64,000 nucleotides of DNA from Prochlorococcus sp. AG-347-O22 (GTDB taxonomy: Bacteria; Cyanobacteriota; Cyanobacteriia; PCC-6307; Cyanobiaceae), in contig QCCX01000002.1 of the NCBI GenBank assembly GCA_003278845.1, positions 62,001 to 126,000 on the forward strand, written 5' to 3'. Both the position numbers and the translations under genes were made by a program. Positions 17,826-27,287 of this stretch are shown one piece after another. Below the pieces are notes generated by a model. The model worked only from the letters and a program-made list of their open reading frames with translations. It was not told the origin of the DNA and did no database searches. The stretch's first letter is position 1, and every line of letters begins with the position of its first letter.

Positions 17826-19379
17826 ATGAAACTTAAATTTGCCTTTTTAAACTTATTTTTAGGCTGTATTTCTCTTTTAGTAATAAACACTAAATTTATT
17901 TCAAATGCAAAAGGAGAAGAATTGCGAAAGGTTGAACTCCATAATGAAATTAAAAAAGGCAAATTTTTAATTGGTTTAAAGCAATATTTAGGCGGGGAGA
18001 ATGATAGTTTTTCGGAGAAAAAGAGCATAAACTTTTCAACTAATAAGGGTTTTTTAAACTTGATATCGTCTAACGGTATTAAACATAAATCAAAACAAAT
18101 AAATATTACCTGGGCAGATATTCCCGTCAAAAATCCAAAAACAATTGAAAGAATTGTTTTTGGTCCTTTTGCTAGCTATGAATCGGCAAAAAAACAATCA
18201 GAGAAACTAAGAGATAAAGGATTTGAGACGACTGTTGCCTACCCTAAAAATTGGGAAGTATGGATTCCATTTCAAGATGATCTACCAGAGTTTGAATTAA
18301 AAAATAAGATTTTCAGAAAAATAAAAAATTTTCAAATTACTCCTGTTCTTAGAAATGACTACAGTGGTATGAAGCTTGAAGGTCCTATAAATATTTATTC
18401 TGAAGAGAAAATAAAAATAAATGGTGTTAATTTTGGCAAAAATTTTTATTTAATAAAGGATTTATATGGAACTTGGACCTTAGTTCAAAAACTTGAATTT
18501 GATGACTATTTGGCAGGTGTTTTGCCATATGAAATTGGACCGAATTCTCCTTTAGAAGCACTCAAGGCTCAAGCAGTTATTGCAAGAACTTGGGGAATAT
18601 TTAATTCTGATAGATTTAATATGGATAAATATCATTTATGTATAAGCACTCAATGCCAAGTTTATAAGCCTTCTGAAATTTCATATAAAAACGTACAAAA
18701 AGCCATAGACGAAACTTCAAATTTAATTCTCACTCATGAAAATCAACCAATAAATGCTTTTTACCATGGTTCTAATGGTGGAGTATCTGCTACTGCAGGC
18801 GAGTCTTGGCAAATTCAAGATTATTCTTATTTCAATTCAATCATTGATGGTTCTAAATCATTAAATAAAATTTTTAAACTTCCAATTACAAATGAATCTG
18901 ATTTAAATAATTTTTTAGATTTTGATAAAGAACAGTTTTATGGGAGTAATCATTCTCTTTTTAGATGGAATAAGAAAATTTCTAATCTTCAAATTAAAGA
19001 AAAGTTAATTCAAAACAAACTTATAAATATTAATGAAGATGTTTTAGATTTAAATTCTATTGAACGTGGGTCTAGTGGCAGAGTGACAAAATTGGAAATA
19101 CAAACTGACAAGGGTAATAAATCTATTGTTCTTGTTAAAGATGATATTCGACGGGTATTAAATTTTATACCTAGTAATTTGTTTACTATTAATAAATTAA
19201 ATGATGATTTATGGCTTTTGAGAGGAGGTGGCTTCGGTCATGGTGTAGGTTTATCTCAGTCAGGAGCAATTGAAATGGCTAAATTAGGATTCTCTTATGA
19301 ACAAATATTGAATCATTACTATCGAAATGCAAAACTAAAAAAATTTGAGATATTGTCTCAAAGGAAATTAAGTAATTAA
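17826..19379 (+). CDS. SpoIID/LytB-domain protein, predicted exported
   Basis: The 517-residue protein begins with a hydrophobic N-terminal segment (residues about 3-25), so it is exported or membrane-anchored. A SPOR-like stretch (VFGPFASYESAKKQSEKL, about 108-125) may bind peptidoglycan. The SpoIID domain runs from about 220 to the end: YLAGVLPYEIG, ALKAQAVIARTW and the C-terminal GGGFGHGVGLSQSGAIEMA. In Bacillus, SpoIID is a lytic transglycosylase acting on denuded glycan. In non-sporulating cyanobacteria the homologues probably remodel peptidoglycan, which is inference. It is followed after 12 bp by the glycosyltransferase gene. Confidence 0.88.
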   Translation: MKLKFAFLNLFLGCISLLVINTKFISNAKGEELRKVELHNEIKKGKFLIGLKQYLGGENDSFSEKKSINFSTNKGFLNLISSNGIKHKSKQINITWADIPVKNPKTIERIVFGPFASYESAKKQSEKLRDKGFETTVAYPKNWEVWIPFQDDLPEFELKNKIFRKIKNFQITPVLRNDYSGMKLEGPINIYSEEKIKINGVNFGKNFYLIKDLYGTWTLVQKLEFDDYLAGVLPYEIGPNSPLEALKAQAVIARTWGIFNSDRFNMDKYHLCISTQCQVYKPSEISYKNVQKAIDETSNLILTHENQPINAFYHGSNGGVSATAGESWQIQDYSYFNSIIDGSKSLNKIFKLPITNESDLNNFLDFDKEQFYGSNHSLFRWNKKISNLQIKEKLIQNKLININEDVLDLNSIERGSSGRVTKLEIQTDKGNKSIVLVKDDIRRVLNFIPSNLFTINKLNDDLWLLRGGGFGHGVGLSQSGAIEMAKLGFSYEQILNHYYRNAKLKKFEILSQRKLSN

Positions 19380-19391
19380 CAATTTACTTTT

Positions 19392-20693
19392 ATGAGTAAG
19401 GGTTTTTATAAAAATCGAAGATTGAAGTCGTTTATATTTCTTAGTGCTTGTTTTTTAATAGCTTTTATTCCTCATGCTAACAATATCGAAAATTTCTTTT
19501 ACATAATATTGACTCTTTCTTTTGTGATTGTTTTTTACGGTTTAATAGTTATTTCTAGAAATTTCAAAAGGAACAACGTTTTAAATACTGTATGCAAAAG
19601 AATTAGCAATAAAGAGTTACCTGTGCTTGATATTTTAGTCGCAGCTAGAGACGAAGAGAATGTCATATCAAGATTAGTTGAAAGATTATTTAGTTTAGAT
19701 TATCCAACAAATAAATTAAATATTTACATAATCGATGATGGTAGTTCTGATAAGACGCCTTTAATTTTAGATCGATTATCTAGACAATATGACAAGCTAA
19801 AAGTGATAAGTCGTTCTCCAAATGCAGGAGGAGGAAAGTCAGGAGCTTTGAATTATGCCTTGAAATTTACCCATGGTGAATGGTTATTAGTTTTGGATGC
19901 TGATGCTGAATTAAAACAAGATTCTTTGATCAGGTTATTTAGTTTTGTAGAAGAGGGTGATTGGTCTGCAGTTCAGCTAAGAAAATCAGTAACAAATGTA
20001 AGTAAGAATTTTTTAACTTCCTGTCAGTCAATGGAGATGGCTATGGATGCAATCTTTCAATATGGAAGATTATCAGTTGCTGGAGTTTCCGAATTAAGGG
20101 GAAATGGTCAATTAATTAAGAAAGAAACATTATTAGCATGTGGTTCTTTTAATGAAGATACAGTTACAGATGATCTTGATTTGAGTTTAAGGTTATTACT
20201 ATCAAAATCTAGAATTGGAATCTTATGGGATCCTCCAGTCATGGAGGAGGCAGTTGAGAATTTAAATGCTTTATTAGCCCAAAGGCAAAGATGGGCAGAG
20301 GGGGGGTTGCAAAGATTCTTCGATTATGGAGATCAATTATTTACTAATAAAATTGATTATTTGCAGAAATTTGATTTAACTTATTTTTTCATCTTGCAAT
20401 ATGCATTACCAATCATTTCTATTTTTGATTTAGTTTTCAGTATTGCTTTTTTAGATTCACCAATTTACTGGCCTATTTCATTTACAGCTTTTATGTTATC
20501 TGGAATTGCTTTTTGGTACGGTTCTTCTTGTAAAAGTGAAGTACCTGTATTGCAAAAAAGTAATTTTTTGATGGTATTTGTATCTGTTTTTTATTTATCA
20601 CATTGGTTTGTAGTAATCCCTTGGGTAACTATAAAGATGTCTATTTTTCCCAAAAAGATACTCTGGCGAAAGACTCTTCATACTGGAGTTTAA
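19392..20693 (+). CDS. Family 2 membrane glycosyltransferase, possibly glucolipid synthase (MgdA-like)
   Basis: The 433-residue protein has two N-terminal membrane segments (about 12-30 and 36-55). A GT-A catalytic domain follows, with IIDDGSSD near 115, LDADAE near 170, the acceptor DD in TVTDDLDL, and the QRQRW motif in a QRQRWAEGGLQRF stretch. About four C-terminal membrane segments close it. This is the architecture of processive-type GT2 enzymes. The QRxRWAEGG region recalls cyanobacterial MgdA, which glucosylates diacylglycerol as the first step to galactolipids; I offer that as likely but not proven. It lies 12 bp after the SpoIID gene and ends 1 bp before the convergent dnaX. Confidence 0.75.
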   Translation: MSKGFYKNRRLKSFIFLSACFLIAFIPHANNIENFFYIILTLSFVIVFYGLIVISRNFKRNNVLNTVCKRISNKELPVLDILVAARDEENVISRLVERLFSLDYPTNKLNIYIIDDGSSDKTPLILDRLSRQYDKLKVISRSPNAGGGKSGALNYALKFTHGEWLLVLDADAELKQDSLIRLFSFVEEGDWSAVQLRKSVTNVSKNFLTSCQSMEMAMDAIFQYGRLSVAGVSELRGNGQLIKKETLLACGSFNEDTVTDDLDLSLRLLLSKSRIGILWDPPVMEEAVENLNALLAQRQRWAEGGLQRFFDYGDQLFTNKIDYLQKFDLTYFFILQYALPIISIFDLVFSIAFLDSPIYWPISFTAFMLSGIAFWYGSSCKSEVPVLQKSNFLMVFVSVFYLSHWFVVIPWVTIKMSIFPKKILWRKTLHTGV

Positions 20694-20694
20694 T

Positions 20695-22455
20695 CTATTC
20701 ATCAAGGTCTATAATTTCTCCATTAAAAAAATTTGCTAAGTTTTTTGAACTATCATCATAAGTTTCTTTGTTAGATTTTTTTGTTGAAGAATTAGTTTTT
20801 GGTTCTATTTTTTTTATTGGTCGGAAATTATTTACTTCATTTTGGGTTATTTCTGGAGTGTTTGTTGGGTTACTTTTATTTAATTTTTTGGTTGAAAAAT
20901 TAAGTATTATTCCATCTCCAAATATCTTTTTTACAGTATTTTCAATTATAACTTTTCTGCTTTTTATCATACTTTCCCAGTTTGGAGATAATGCAATTGT
21001 GATTTTCTCCGAATCAAAACTTTCAAGTTCGGCTTGTTGTGAAAGTAACATTCTTGTTGATGGTAACTCTACTTTAGAAAGAATTAATTCCCATTTATCT
21101 TTTAAATTTGATCCAAGATTATTTTGGTTATTTTCAGAAATATTTTCAATATTTTCTTTTTCAAGAACTTCAAATTTTTCTAATTTTTCTTCTTTTTTTT
21201 CGATCACTTCATCGCGAGTTTTCTCTTTTTTGATACTTGGTTTTTCAATTTCATTAGGAATATTTTCTTTATTAAAAATTGCAATTTTTTTTCTACTTTC
21301 ATGCTTCTCCTCAGTCGTTTTATTTTTACTTTCTTGTTTATTTTCAAAACTATTTATTTCTTGACTATCGAGAAGACCAGTTAAATGTATTTCAAACCAA
21401 AGCCTTGGATTATCACTTGATTTGATTTGATATTCAATATTTCTCAGATTATTATGCCAATTAATTATTGTTGATTTATTTATTGTTTTTGAGATTTGAT
21501 CTAACTCATCTCGAAATTCATCAGACGTATAATAAAGATCTGAATATTTATTATTAGTAGTGTGTAATAGTAGATCTCTTGTTATATTCAATAATCCGAT
21601 AATTATTTGGAGAGGTTCGTTTCCTGCATCATATAATTTGTTGCAGGTGTCAATTAATGACTCTGGATTATTCTCAACCAATGATTTAATCAGATTTGTT
21701 AATTCACTTTCTGGTACTTCTCCTAGGAGGTTTTGGATATTATTAATTGTTATCCCTTCTGGTAAAAGATTCAATTGTTCAAGGAGGCTTTGTGCATCTC
21801 TCATACCTCCATTAGATCTTTTTGCAATCATTTTTAACGCTTGAACTTCGTACTTAATGGATTCTTTTTCGGCGATTTCTGATAAATGTTGAAAAATATC
21901 ACTAGGGCTTATTCTTCTAAAATCAAACTTTTGGCATCTACTTTTTATTGTATTTAATACTCTCTCAGGATTTGTCGTCGCAAGTATAAATACAACTCTT
22001 GAGGGCGGTTCTTCAATAGTTTTTAGTAAAGCATTTGAAGCTGCCGTTGAAAGCATATGACATTCATCAATTACATAGACTTTCCATCTTGCTTGAGTAG
22101 GTGCAAATCTCGCTCTTTCTATAATTTCTCTTATATTTTCTACTCCTGTATTTGATGCTGCATCAATCTCGATAATATCTAGAGCGTTCCCATCTGTAAT
22201 TTGTCTACATAAGTCACATTTACAACAAGGAGATATCGTAGGTTGGTCGAATGCCTGGCAATTTAGAGATTTTGCAAATATTCTTGCACTTGATGTTTTT
22301 CCAGTGCCTCTTGGACCATTAAAAAGATATGCAGGAGCAATTTTTTTTGTTAATAGAGCTTGTTTGAGTGTAATGGATATAAATTTTTGCCCAACCAGTT
22401 CGTCTAAGTTGTTTGGTCTATATTTTTGATGAAAAGGCTTATGTATATTTTGCAT
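20695..22455 (-). CDS. dnaX: DNA polymerase III subunit gamma/tau
   Basis: The 586-residue clamp-loader ATPase has Walker A GPRGTGKTS near 45-53, a zinc module with Cys residues in CCKCDLC near 78-84, Walker B DECHMLS and sensor-1 ATTNPERV. Domains I-III end near 360, followed by a charged, Lys/Glu/Asn-rich linker and a C-terminal tau-type domain. The linker contains an A8 run covering codons 419-421 (see the findings), where slippage would give a gamma-sized product. No intein is visible, unlike in some cyanobacterial dnaX genes. It is 58 bp downstream of clpX. Confidence 0.96.
   Translation of the reverse strand: MQNIHKPFHQKYRPNNLDELVGQKFISITLKQALLTKKIAPAYLFNGPRGTGKTSSARIFAKSLNCQAFDQPTISPCCKCDLCRQITDGNALDIIEIDAASNTGVENIREIIERARFAPTQARWKVYVIDECHMLSTAASNALLKTIEEPPSRVVFILATTNPERVLNTIKSRCQKFDFRRISPSDIFQHLSEIAEKESIKYEVQALKMIAKRSNGGMRDAQSLLEQLNLLPEGITINNIQNLLGEVPESELTNLIKSLVENNPESLIDTCNKLYDAGNEPLQIIIGLLNITRDLLLHTTNNKYSDLYYTSDEFRDELDQISKTINKSTIINWHNNLRNIEYQIKSSDNPRLWFEIHLTGLLDSQEINSFENKQESKNKTTEEKHESRKKIAIFNKENIPNEIEKPSIKKEKTRDEVIEKKEEKLEKFEVLEKENIENISENNQNNLGSNLKDKWELILSKVELPSTRMLLSQQAELESFDSEKITIALSPNWESMIKSRKVIIENTVKKIFGDGIILNFSTKKLNKSNPTNTPEITQNEVNNFRPIKKIEPKTNSSTKKSNKETYDDSSKNLANFFNGEIIDLDE
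21170..21200 (-). promoter_or_regulatory. Candidate dnaX slippage/frameshift site (A8 run and early out-of-frame stops)
   Basis: On the dnaX strand the in-frame codons GAA AAA AAA contain eight consecutive A residues (21200-21193), which include an A_AAA_AAA heptamer. A -1 shift reads seven more codons to a TGA at 21172-21170. A +1 shift reaches a TAG at 21182-21180. The -1 product would be 428 residues, close to the 431 of Escherichia coli gamma. No Shine-Dalgarno-like stimulator or clear stem-loop is evident, so polymerase slippage is as likely as ribosomal shifting. Confidence 0.4.
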
Positions 22456-22513
22456 TTATTTTTCATTAATTAGAAAAATTAGGGATTCAATTAAAAAAAA
22501 TTAAACTCTAATT

Positions 22514-23881
22514 TTATGCAGACTCTTTAATGATTCTTTTTGATCCTGAAGGTAGTTTAACAATTTTAGATGAGAACAAATTATCTACCATTTTTTTCGT
22601 AATTGTGAATTCTTTTACATTTTCTTCAGAAGGCAAAGTGTACATTATGTCTAGCATTAGCTCTTCAATGATTGATCTTAATGCTCTTGCACCTGTTTTT
22701 CTTTTGTATGCTTCATTTGCTATCGCTTCAACAGAATCAGGCTCAAATGATAATTCAACATTATCCATACTTAGCAAAGTTTTGAATTGCTTTATTAATG
22801 CATCTCTTGGTTGAGTCAAAATAGATTCTAAAGTTTCTTTAGTAAGACGATCTAATACAGCACAAACTGGAATTCTTCCAATAAATTCTGGAATTAGGCC
22901 ATATTTCACTAAGTCATCTAATTCTAAATTTTTCAGGGAATCTCTTGGGTCTACTATTTTTTTTGTATCAACTTTGTTTTGATCTGAATTGGTGGTAAAT
23001 CCTATAGAGTGTTTACCCATACGCTTTTGAACGATATCCTCTAAACCTATAAAAGCCCCCCCACAAATAAATAGTATTTGACTCGTATCAATTTGGATGC
23101 AGTCATGATAAGGATGTTTTCTTCCGCCTTGAGGTGGCACATTAGCAATTGTTCCTTCAAGCATTTTTAATAATGCTTGCTGCACCCCTTCACCGGAGAC
23201 ATCTCTAGTAATTGAGGGATTCTCGCTTTTTCTTGCAATTTTATCTATTTCATCAATATAAATAATTCCTTTTTGAGCTAGTTCTACATTCATTTCTGAT
23301 TTCTGTAGAAGTCTTAAAAGTATGTTTTCAACATCCTCCCCAACATATCCAGCTTCTGTCAAAGTCGTTGCATCAGCCACTGCAAAAGGAACATCTAAAA
23401 ACTCTGCTAAAGTTTGAGCCAATAATGTTTTTCCACTTCCAGTAGGGCCGATGAGTAAAATATTTGATTTTTGTAATTTAGTTGCTTGTGAATCAGTTGA
23501 ATTACTATTTTTACTGTCTTCTTTAACTTTCCAAGCTAATCGCTTGTAGTGATTGTATACGGCTACTGATAATATTTTTTTTGCAGATTCTTGTCCAACA
23601 ACTTGATTATCTAGAAAACTTTTTATTTCTAGTGGCTTAGGAATTGAGGTTAATTCTAAAGGAATAGATTTTTTTGGATTATCAGTTGGTAATTTCTTTT
23701 TTACTTGTGGAGAGTTGTTACTATTCGCCTGATTATCAAGTAGTTCTTCATCGAGAATCTCATTACAAAGATCTATGCACTCATCACAGATATAAACCCC
23801 AGGACCAGCTATAAGCTTTCTTACTTGGTCTTGTGACTTCCCGCAAAATGAACATTTAAGATGGGCGTCAAATTTAGCCAT
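22514..23881 (-). CDS. clpX: ClpX, ATPase and unfoldase subunit of the Clp protease
   Basis: The 455-residue protein has the N-terminal C4 zinc finger (CSFCGKSQ...CDECIDLC at about 10-38). The AAA+ module has Walker A GPTGSGKT near 145, Walker [10 protein letters not shown] and sensor motifs, and the C-terminal small domain contains [14 protein letters not shown]. The IGF loop that docks on ClpP appears as HSIGFTT. A polar linker lies between the zinc and AAA+ domains. It follows clpP on the same strand after a 105-bp gap, so it may also have its own promoter. Confidence 0.97.
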   Translation of the reverse strand: MAKFDAHLKCSFCGKSQDQVRKLIAGPGVYICDECIDLCNEILDEELLDNQANSNNSPQVKKKLPTDNPKKSIPLELTSIPKPLEIKSFLDNQVVGQESAKKILSVAVYNHYKRLAWKVKEDSKNSNSTDSQATKLQKSNILLIGPTGSGKTLLAQTLAEFLDVPFAVADATTLTEAGYVGEDVENILLRLLQKSEMNVELAQKGIIYIDEIDKIARKSENPSITRDVSGEGVQQALLKMLEGTIANVPPQGGRKHPYHDCIQIDTSQILFICGGAFIGLEDIVQKRMGKHSIGFTTNSDQNKVDTKKIVDPRDSLKNLELDDLVKYGLIPEFIGRIPVCAVLDRLTKETLESILTQPRDALIKQFKTLLSMDNVELSFEPDSVEAIANEAYKRKTGARALRSIIEELMLDIMYTLPSEENVKEFTITKKMVDNLFSSKIVKLPSGSKRIIKESA

Positions 23882-23986
23882 CGATTATAAGTTTTTAAAG
23901 TGAAAGGTGTTAAATATTCCCTATTCACTAGGATTGCTCATAAATATCGATTCGTCATCATATTCTTAAAAAATCAGAACCCCTTG

Positions 23987-24631
23987 TCACTTTTTGATAA
24001 CTTTATCAATTAATCCATATTCGACTGCTTCTGAGGGAGATAAAAAGTAATCTCTTTCTGTATCTTCATTAATTTTTTCTAAAGGTTGACCAGTGTGTTC
24101 AGCTAAAAGTGAATTTAATGTTTTCTTGAGAAATAGTATTTCTTTAGCTTGTATTTCAATCTCTACTGCTTGACCTTGTGCACCTCCCAGAGGTTGATGA
24201 ATCATAATCCTAGAATTAGGTAAAGCCAATCTTTTCCCCTTTGCTCCTCCAGAAAGTAGGAATGCTCCCATACTTGCGGCCACTCCAAAACATATTGTCA
24301 CTACATCAGGCGATATTTGTTGCATGGTATCGTAAATTGCCATTCCTGCAGTTACTGAGCCTCCAGGAGAATTTATATATATTTGAATGTCTTTTTCGGG
24401 ATCTTCAGCTTCAAGAAATAATAATTGTGCCACAAGGGAGTCAGATACTTGATCATTAATTCCAGTACCTAAAAAGATTATTCTTTCCCTCAATAATCTT
24501 GAATATATATCAAAAGCTCTTTCTCCTCTACCTGATTGTTCTATAACGGTGGGAACAGCCGCAATAGTTTTATGATTACTCTCGTAAGAACTTATTGAGC
24601 TTTGGATTAAATGTTTTTTTTCTGAGTTCAC
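23987..24631 (-). CDS. clpP: ATP-dependent Clp protease proteolytic subunit
   Basis: The 214-residue serine peptidase has its nucleophile in [11 protein letters not shown] (near residue 120) and the catalytic His in [10 protein letters not shown] (near 145). The Asp lies further on in the ERDYFLS region. Cyanobacteria have several clpP/clpR genes; the copy next to clpX, usually called clpP2, partners ClpX, and this position suggests the same. It is 66 bp downstream of tig. The order tig > clpP > clpX is widespread in bacteria. Confidence 0.96.
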   Translation of the reverse strand: MNSEKKHLIQSSISSYESNHKTIAAVPTVIEQSGRGERAFDIYSRLLRERIIFLGTGINDQVSDSLVAQLLFLEAEDPEKDIQIYINSPGGSVTAGMAIYDTMQQISPDVVTICFGVAASMGAFLLSGGAKGKRLALPNSRIMIHQPLGGAQGQAVEIEIQAKEILFLKKTLNSLLAEHTGQPLEKINEDTERDYFLSPSEAVEYGLIDKVIKK

Positions 24632-24697
24632 AAATTAGTTTTTCGGCTTATAAATAATTTAGGGGGTTTTTGTTTAATTAGTAGTAAATTTCATAAA

Positions 24698-26131
24698 TTA
24701 TTTTTTTTCTTTTTGATTTCGAGTTTTTGTAGTTTTTGTAGTTTTGGTAGTTTTGGTCGCAGTTTTTGCGGCTTTTGATGTTTTGGAGGTTTTTGTAGCT
24801 TTAGAAGTTTTTGTAGTTTTTTCTTTTACTTCAGAATTTTCTTCAAGCCAAATTATTAATTTTTCTTTGAGTAGATCGTTACTTACTACTTCTGTTAATC
24901 TTTTAATATCTATTTGTTTTGAAGATTGAGAGATTGCATCTTCATAATCTTTCATTTTTAAATCAATTTCATCTTTCTCGACTTTTATGTTTTCTTTTTC
25001 AGCTAATGCTTTTAAAGCTAAATTTCTTTGAACATTTTTTTCAGCTTGAGGCCTTGTGGACTCTGCTAATGACTTAACTAATTCCGGAGTGAAAGTAGAT
25101 TTTACATCAAGACCTTGTTGAGCAAATCTTTGAGCGGTTTGTTCAATATTATTCCTCACTTCTATATCAATCATAGATTTTGGAATTTCAGCATCCAATT
25201 CGTTTGTTAAGGCATCTAATAAAGCTTCAATTTTGATATCTTTTTGAGTCTTTTCAAAATTTTCTTTAAGTTGCTTTTCAATATCTTTCTTTAACTCTTT
25301 TAATGATTCTTTGTTGCCTGACTGTTTTGCAAACTCATCATTAAGTTCAGGCAATTCTTTTTCCTTAAGATCCTTAAGATTTACTTCAAAAATTGCGTCT
25401 TTGCCTCTTGAATCTTCATGAGAATAATCATCAGGAAATTTAAGGTTAAGTGTTTTAGTATCACCAATTTTCATCTTTACGATTCCCTCAACGAAACCGG
25501 GAATCATTTTGTTCTTGTCTAACTCAAGATCCATTGATTCACTTGTTCCACCATCAATCTCTTTACCAGAATCTTTATATTTCCCTTTGAAACTAACTAC
25601 AGCAATATCTCCTAATTTTGCTGCTCTATTGGTAACTGGAATAATGTTTGCAAACTGATTTCTAGATTTTTCTAGCGCTTCATCTATTGATTTAGGATCA
25701 AACTTTGTCTTGGATATTTCAACACTTAGTCCTTTGGATTTTTTAAGTTTTAATTCTGGGGCAACATCAGTTTGAAGAGTAACCTTAAGTGATTTTTCAG
25801 GACTAAACTTTGCAAGTAAAGATTCAAATCCATCTACCAATTCTGGCTCACTTAGTGGCTCTATAGATTTTATTTTTAACGCTTCTTGCCATGATTTATC
25901 AATAATTTTTTCCAGAGCAGAAGCATGTAATTGTGTGATGCCAATTCTTTGGATTAAGACTTGTTTAGGAATCTTACCAAGTCTAAATCCCGGAATTTTA
26001 GCCGAACGACTGATAGAACTGATTGTTTCATTTACACACGTTTTGCATGTCTCAGATGGTATTTCTAATTCGAATGAAATTCTACTTTGAGGCAGAGGAG
26101 TTGTTTTGACTATTAGTGCATCTTTAGCCAT
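24698..26131 (-). CDS. tig: Trigger factor (ribosome-associated chaperone and prolyl isomerase)
   Basis: The 477-residue protein has the ribosome-binding signature (PGFRLGKIPKQVL at about 47-59). A central FKBP-type domain spans about 155-240 (GDIAVVSFKGKY, DLKEKELPELNDEFA following), and a helical C-terminal arm completes the chaperone. The last 40 or so residues are a low-complexity Thr/Lys/Ser/Ala tail built on repeated KTT and KTS triplets. Trigger factors usually stop before such a tail. It is the first gene of the tig > clpP > clpX run and is divergent from asd. Confidence 0.96.
   Translation of the reverse strand: MAKDALIVKTTPLPQSRISFELEIPSETCKTCVNETISSISRSAKIPGFRLGKIPKQVLIQRIGITQLHASALEKIIDKSWQEALKIKSIEPLSEPELVDGFESLLAKFSPEKSLKVTLQTDVAPELKLKKSKGLSVEISKTKFDPKSIDEALEKSRNQFANIIPVTNRAAKLGDIAVVSFKGKYKDSGKEIDGGTSESMDLELDKNKMIPGFVEGIVKMKIGDTKTLNLKFPDDYSHEDSRGKDAIFEVNLKDLKEKELPELNDEFAKQSGNKESLKELKKDIEKQLKENFEKTQKDIKIEALLDALTNELDAEIPKSMIDIEVRNNIEQTAQRFAQQGLDVKSTFTPELVKSLAESTRPQAEKNVQRNLALKALAEKENIKVEKDEIDLKMKDYEDAISQSSKQIDIKRLTEVVSNDLLKEKLIIWLEENSEVKEKTTKTSKATKTSKTSKAAKTATKTTKTTKTTKTRNQKEKK
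24721..24830. repeat. Imperfect tandem 9-nt repeat encoding the Thr/Lys tail of trigger factor
   Basis: On the plus strand the unit reads roughly GTTTTTGTA or GTTTTGGTA, repeated about ten times with drift. On the tig strand it encodes Lys-Thr-Thr and related triplets. The unit is a multiple of three, so changes in copy number would keep the reading frame. Confidence 0.65.
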
Positions 26132-26171
26132 GTTTTTCTAAGTTATTACTATGAACCGAATCTTAATTATT

Positions 26172-26184
26172 TCACATTATGTGA
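26172..26184. promoter_or_regulatory. Palindrome TCACATTATGTGA in the tig/asd divergent promoter region
   Basis: A 6-bp perfect inverted repeat around a single T (TCACAT-T-ATGTGA) lies in the 124-bp gap between the divergent tig and asd starts. Its position suits a regulator binding site. I cannot assign it to a known regulator; it is not the TGTGA-N6-TCACA layout of CRP. Confidence 0.35.
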
Positions 26185-26255
26185 TTTCCTTGAAAGTTAA
26201 TTTTTTGATAAAGTAAAAAAAATAGTCAATCTATTTATAAAAATCATTTTAAAGT

Positions 26256-27287
26256 GTGAGACAATCTCCTTATTTGCCTAATAGGCCATTAAAAGTTGCT
26301 GTTTTAGGTTCTTCAGGTGCCGTGGGATCTGAATTGCTAAAAATTCTTGAACAACGTGATTTCCCAATATCAGAATTGGTTTTGCTTTCATCAGAGCGTT
26401 CAGAAGGAAAAAAAATTATTTGGAAAGGTGAAGAATTAGTTACAAAAAAAACAACTAAGGAAGAATTTAAGAATCTTGATTTAGTTTTAGCTTCAGCTGG
26501 TGGAAGTATTTCAAAAAAATGGTTATCTACCATTATGGAACAAAATGCTTTATTGATAGATAATTCAAGTGCTTTCAGATTAGATAATAATGTACCTCTT
26601 ATAGTTCCTGAAGTTAATGGTAGTGACGCAATTAATCATGATGGGGTAATAGCGAATCCAAACTGCACTACCATTTTGTTGACATTAGTTTTAGCTCCAT
26701 TAAATAAACTTTCGAAAATTCAAAGAGTAATTGTCTCAACATATCAATCTGTAAGTGGCGCAGGTCAATTAGCGATGGAGGAACTAAAACTTTTAACTGA
26801 AAAATATCTTCAGGGTAATCCTCAAAAAAGTGAAGTTTTGCCATATTCACTGGCTTTTAATTTGTTTTTACATAATTCACCCATGCTTGAAAATGATTAC
26901 TGCGAAGAAGAGATGAAAATGGTTAATGAGACCAGAAAAATATTAAGTATTGCTGATTTAAAGATCTCTGCTACATGTGTTCGAGTTCCAGTACTAAGAG
27001 CACATTCTGAATCGATCAATATTGAATTTGCCGGAGTAGTTGAGCCTAAAGATGCTCTTGAAGAATTAAAAAAATCTTCTGGAATTGAAATTATTGAGGA
27101 TTACAAAAATAATAGATTTCCTATGCCAAATGACGTTATGGGAAGAGATAATGTTGCTATTGGCAGGCTAAGAACTGATATAAGTCAGCCTAATGGATTA
27201 GAATTATGGTTATGTGGAGATCAAATAAGAAAAGGCGCAGCTCTTAATGCTGTTCAAATAGCTGAGTTATTAATTCCAAAAAAATGA
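26256..27287 (+). CDS. asd: Aspartate-semialdehyde dehydrogenase
   Basis: The 343-residue NADPH enzyme makes aspartate semialdehyde from aspartyl phosphate, the branch point to lysine, threonine and methionine. It has the nucleotide-binding motif VLGSSGAVG near 17-25, the catalytic Cys137 in NPNCTT, and the active-site [12 protein letters not shown] near 247. The start is GTG. It overlaps dapA by 4 bp (ATGA), so the two lysine-pathway genes are translationally coupled. Confidence 0.96.
   Translation: MRQSPYLPNRPLKVAVLGSSGAVGSELLKILEQRDFPISELVLLSSERSEGKKIIWKGEELVTKKTTKEEFKNLDLVLASAGGSISKKWLSTIMEQNALLIDNSSAFRLDNNVPLIVPEVNGSDAINHDGVIANPNCTTILLTLVLAPLNKLSKIQRVIVSTYQSVSGAGQLAMEELKLLTEKYLQGNPQKSEVLPYSLAFNLFLHNSPMLENDYCEEEMKMVNETRKILSIADLKISATCVRVPVLRAHSESINIEFAGVVEPKDALEELKKSSGIEIIEDYKNNRFPMPNDVMGRDNVAIGRLRTDISQPNGLELWLCGDQIRKGAALNAVQIAELLIPKK

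Noticed and set aside
20768..21364. 198-codon open frame antisense to dnaX
   Set aside because: It is a shadow of the Lys/Glu/Asn-rich dnaX linker, read as Phe/Ser/Leu-rich sequence. There is no start context and no recognisable domain.
23884..23889. Perfect TATAAT just upstream of clpX on the minus strand
   Set aside because: It ends two bases before the clpX start codon, so transcription from it would begin inside the gene. It is more likely a chance match.
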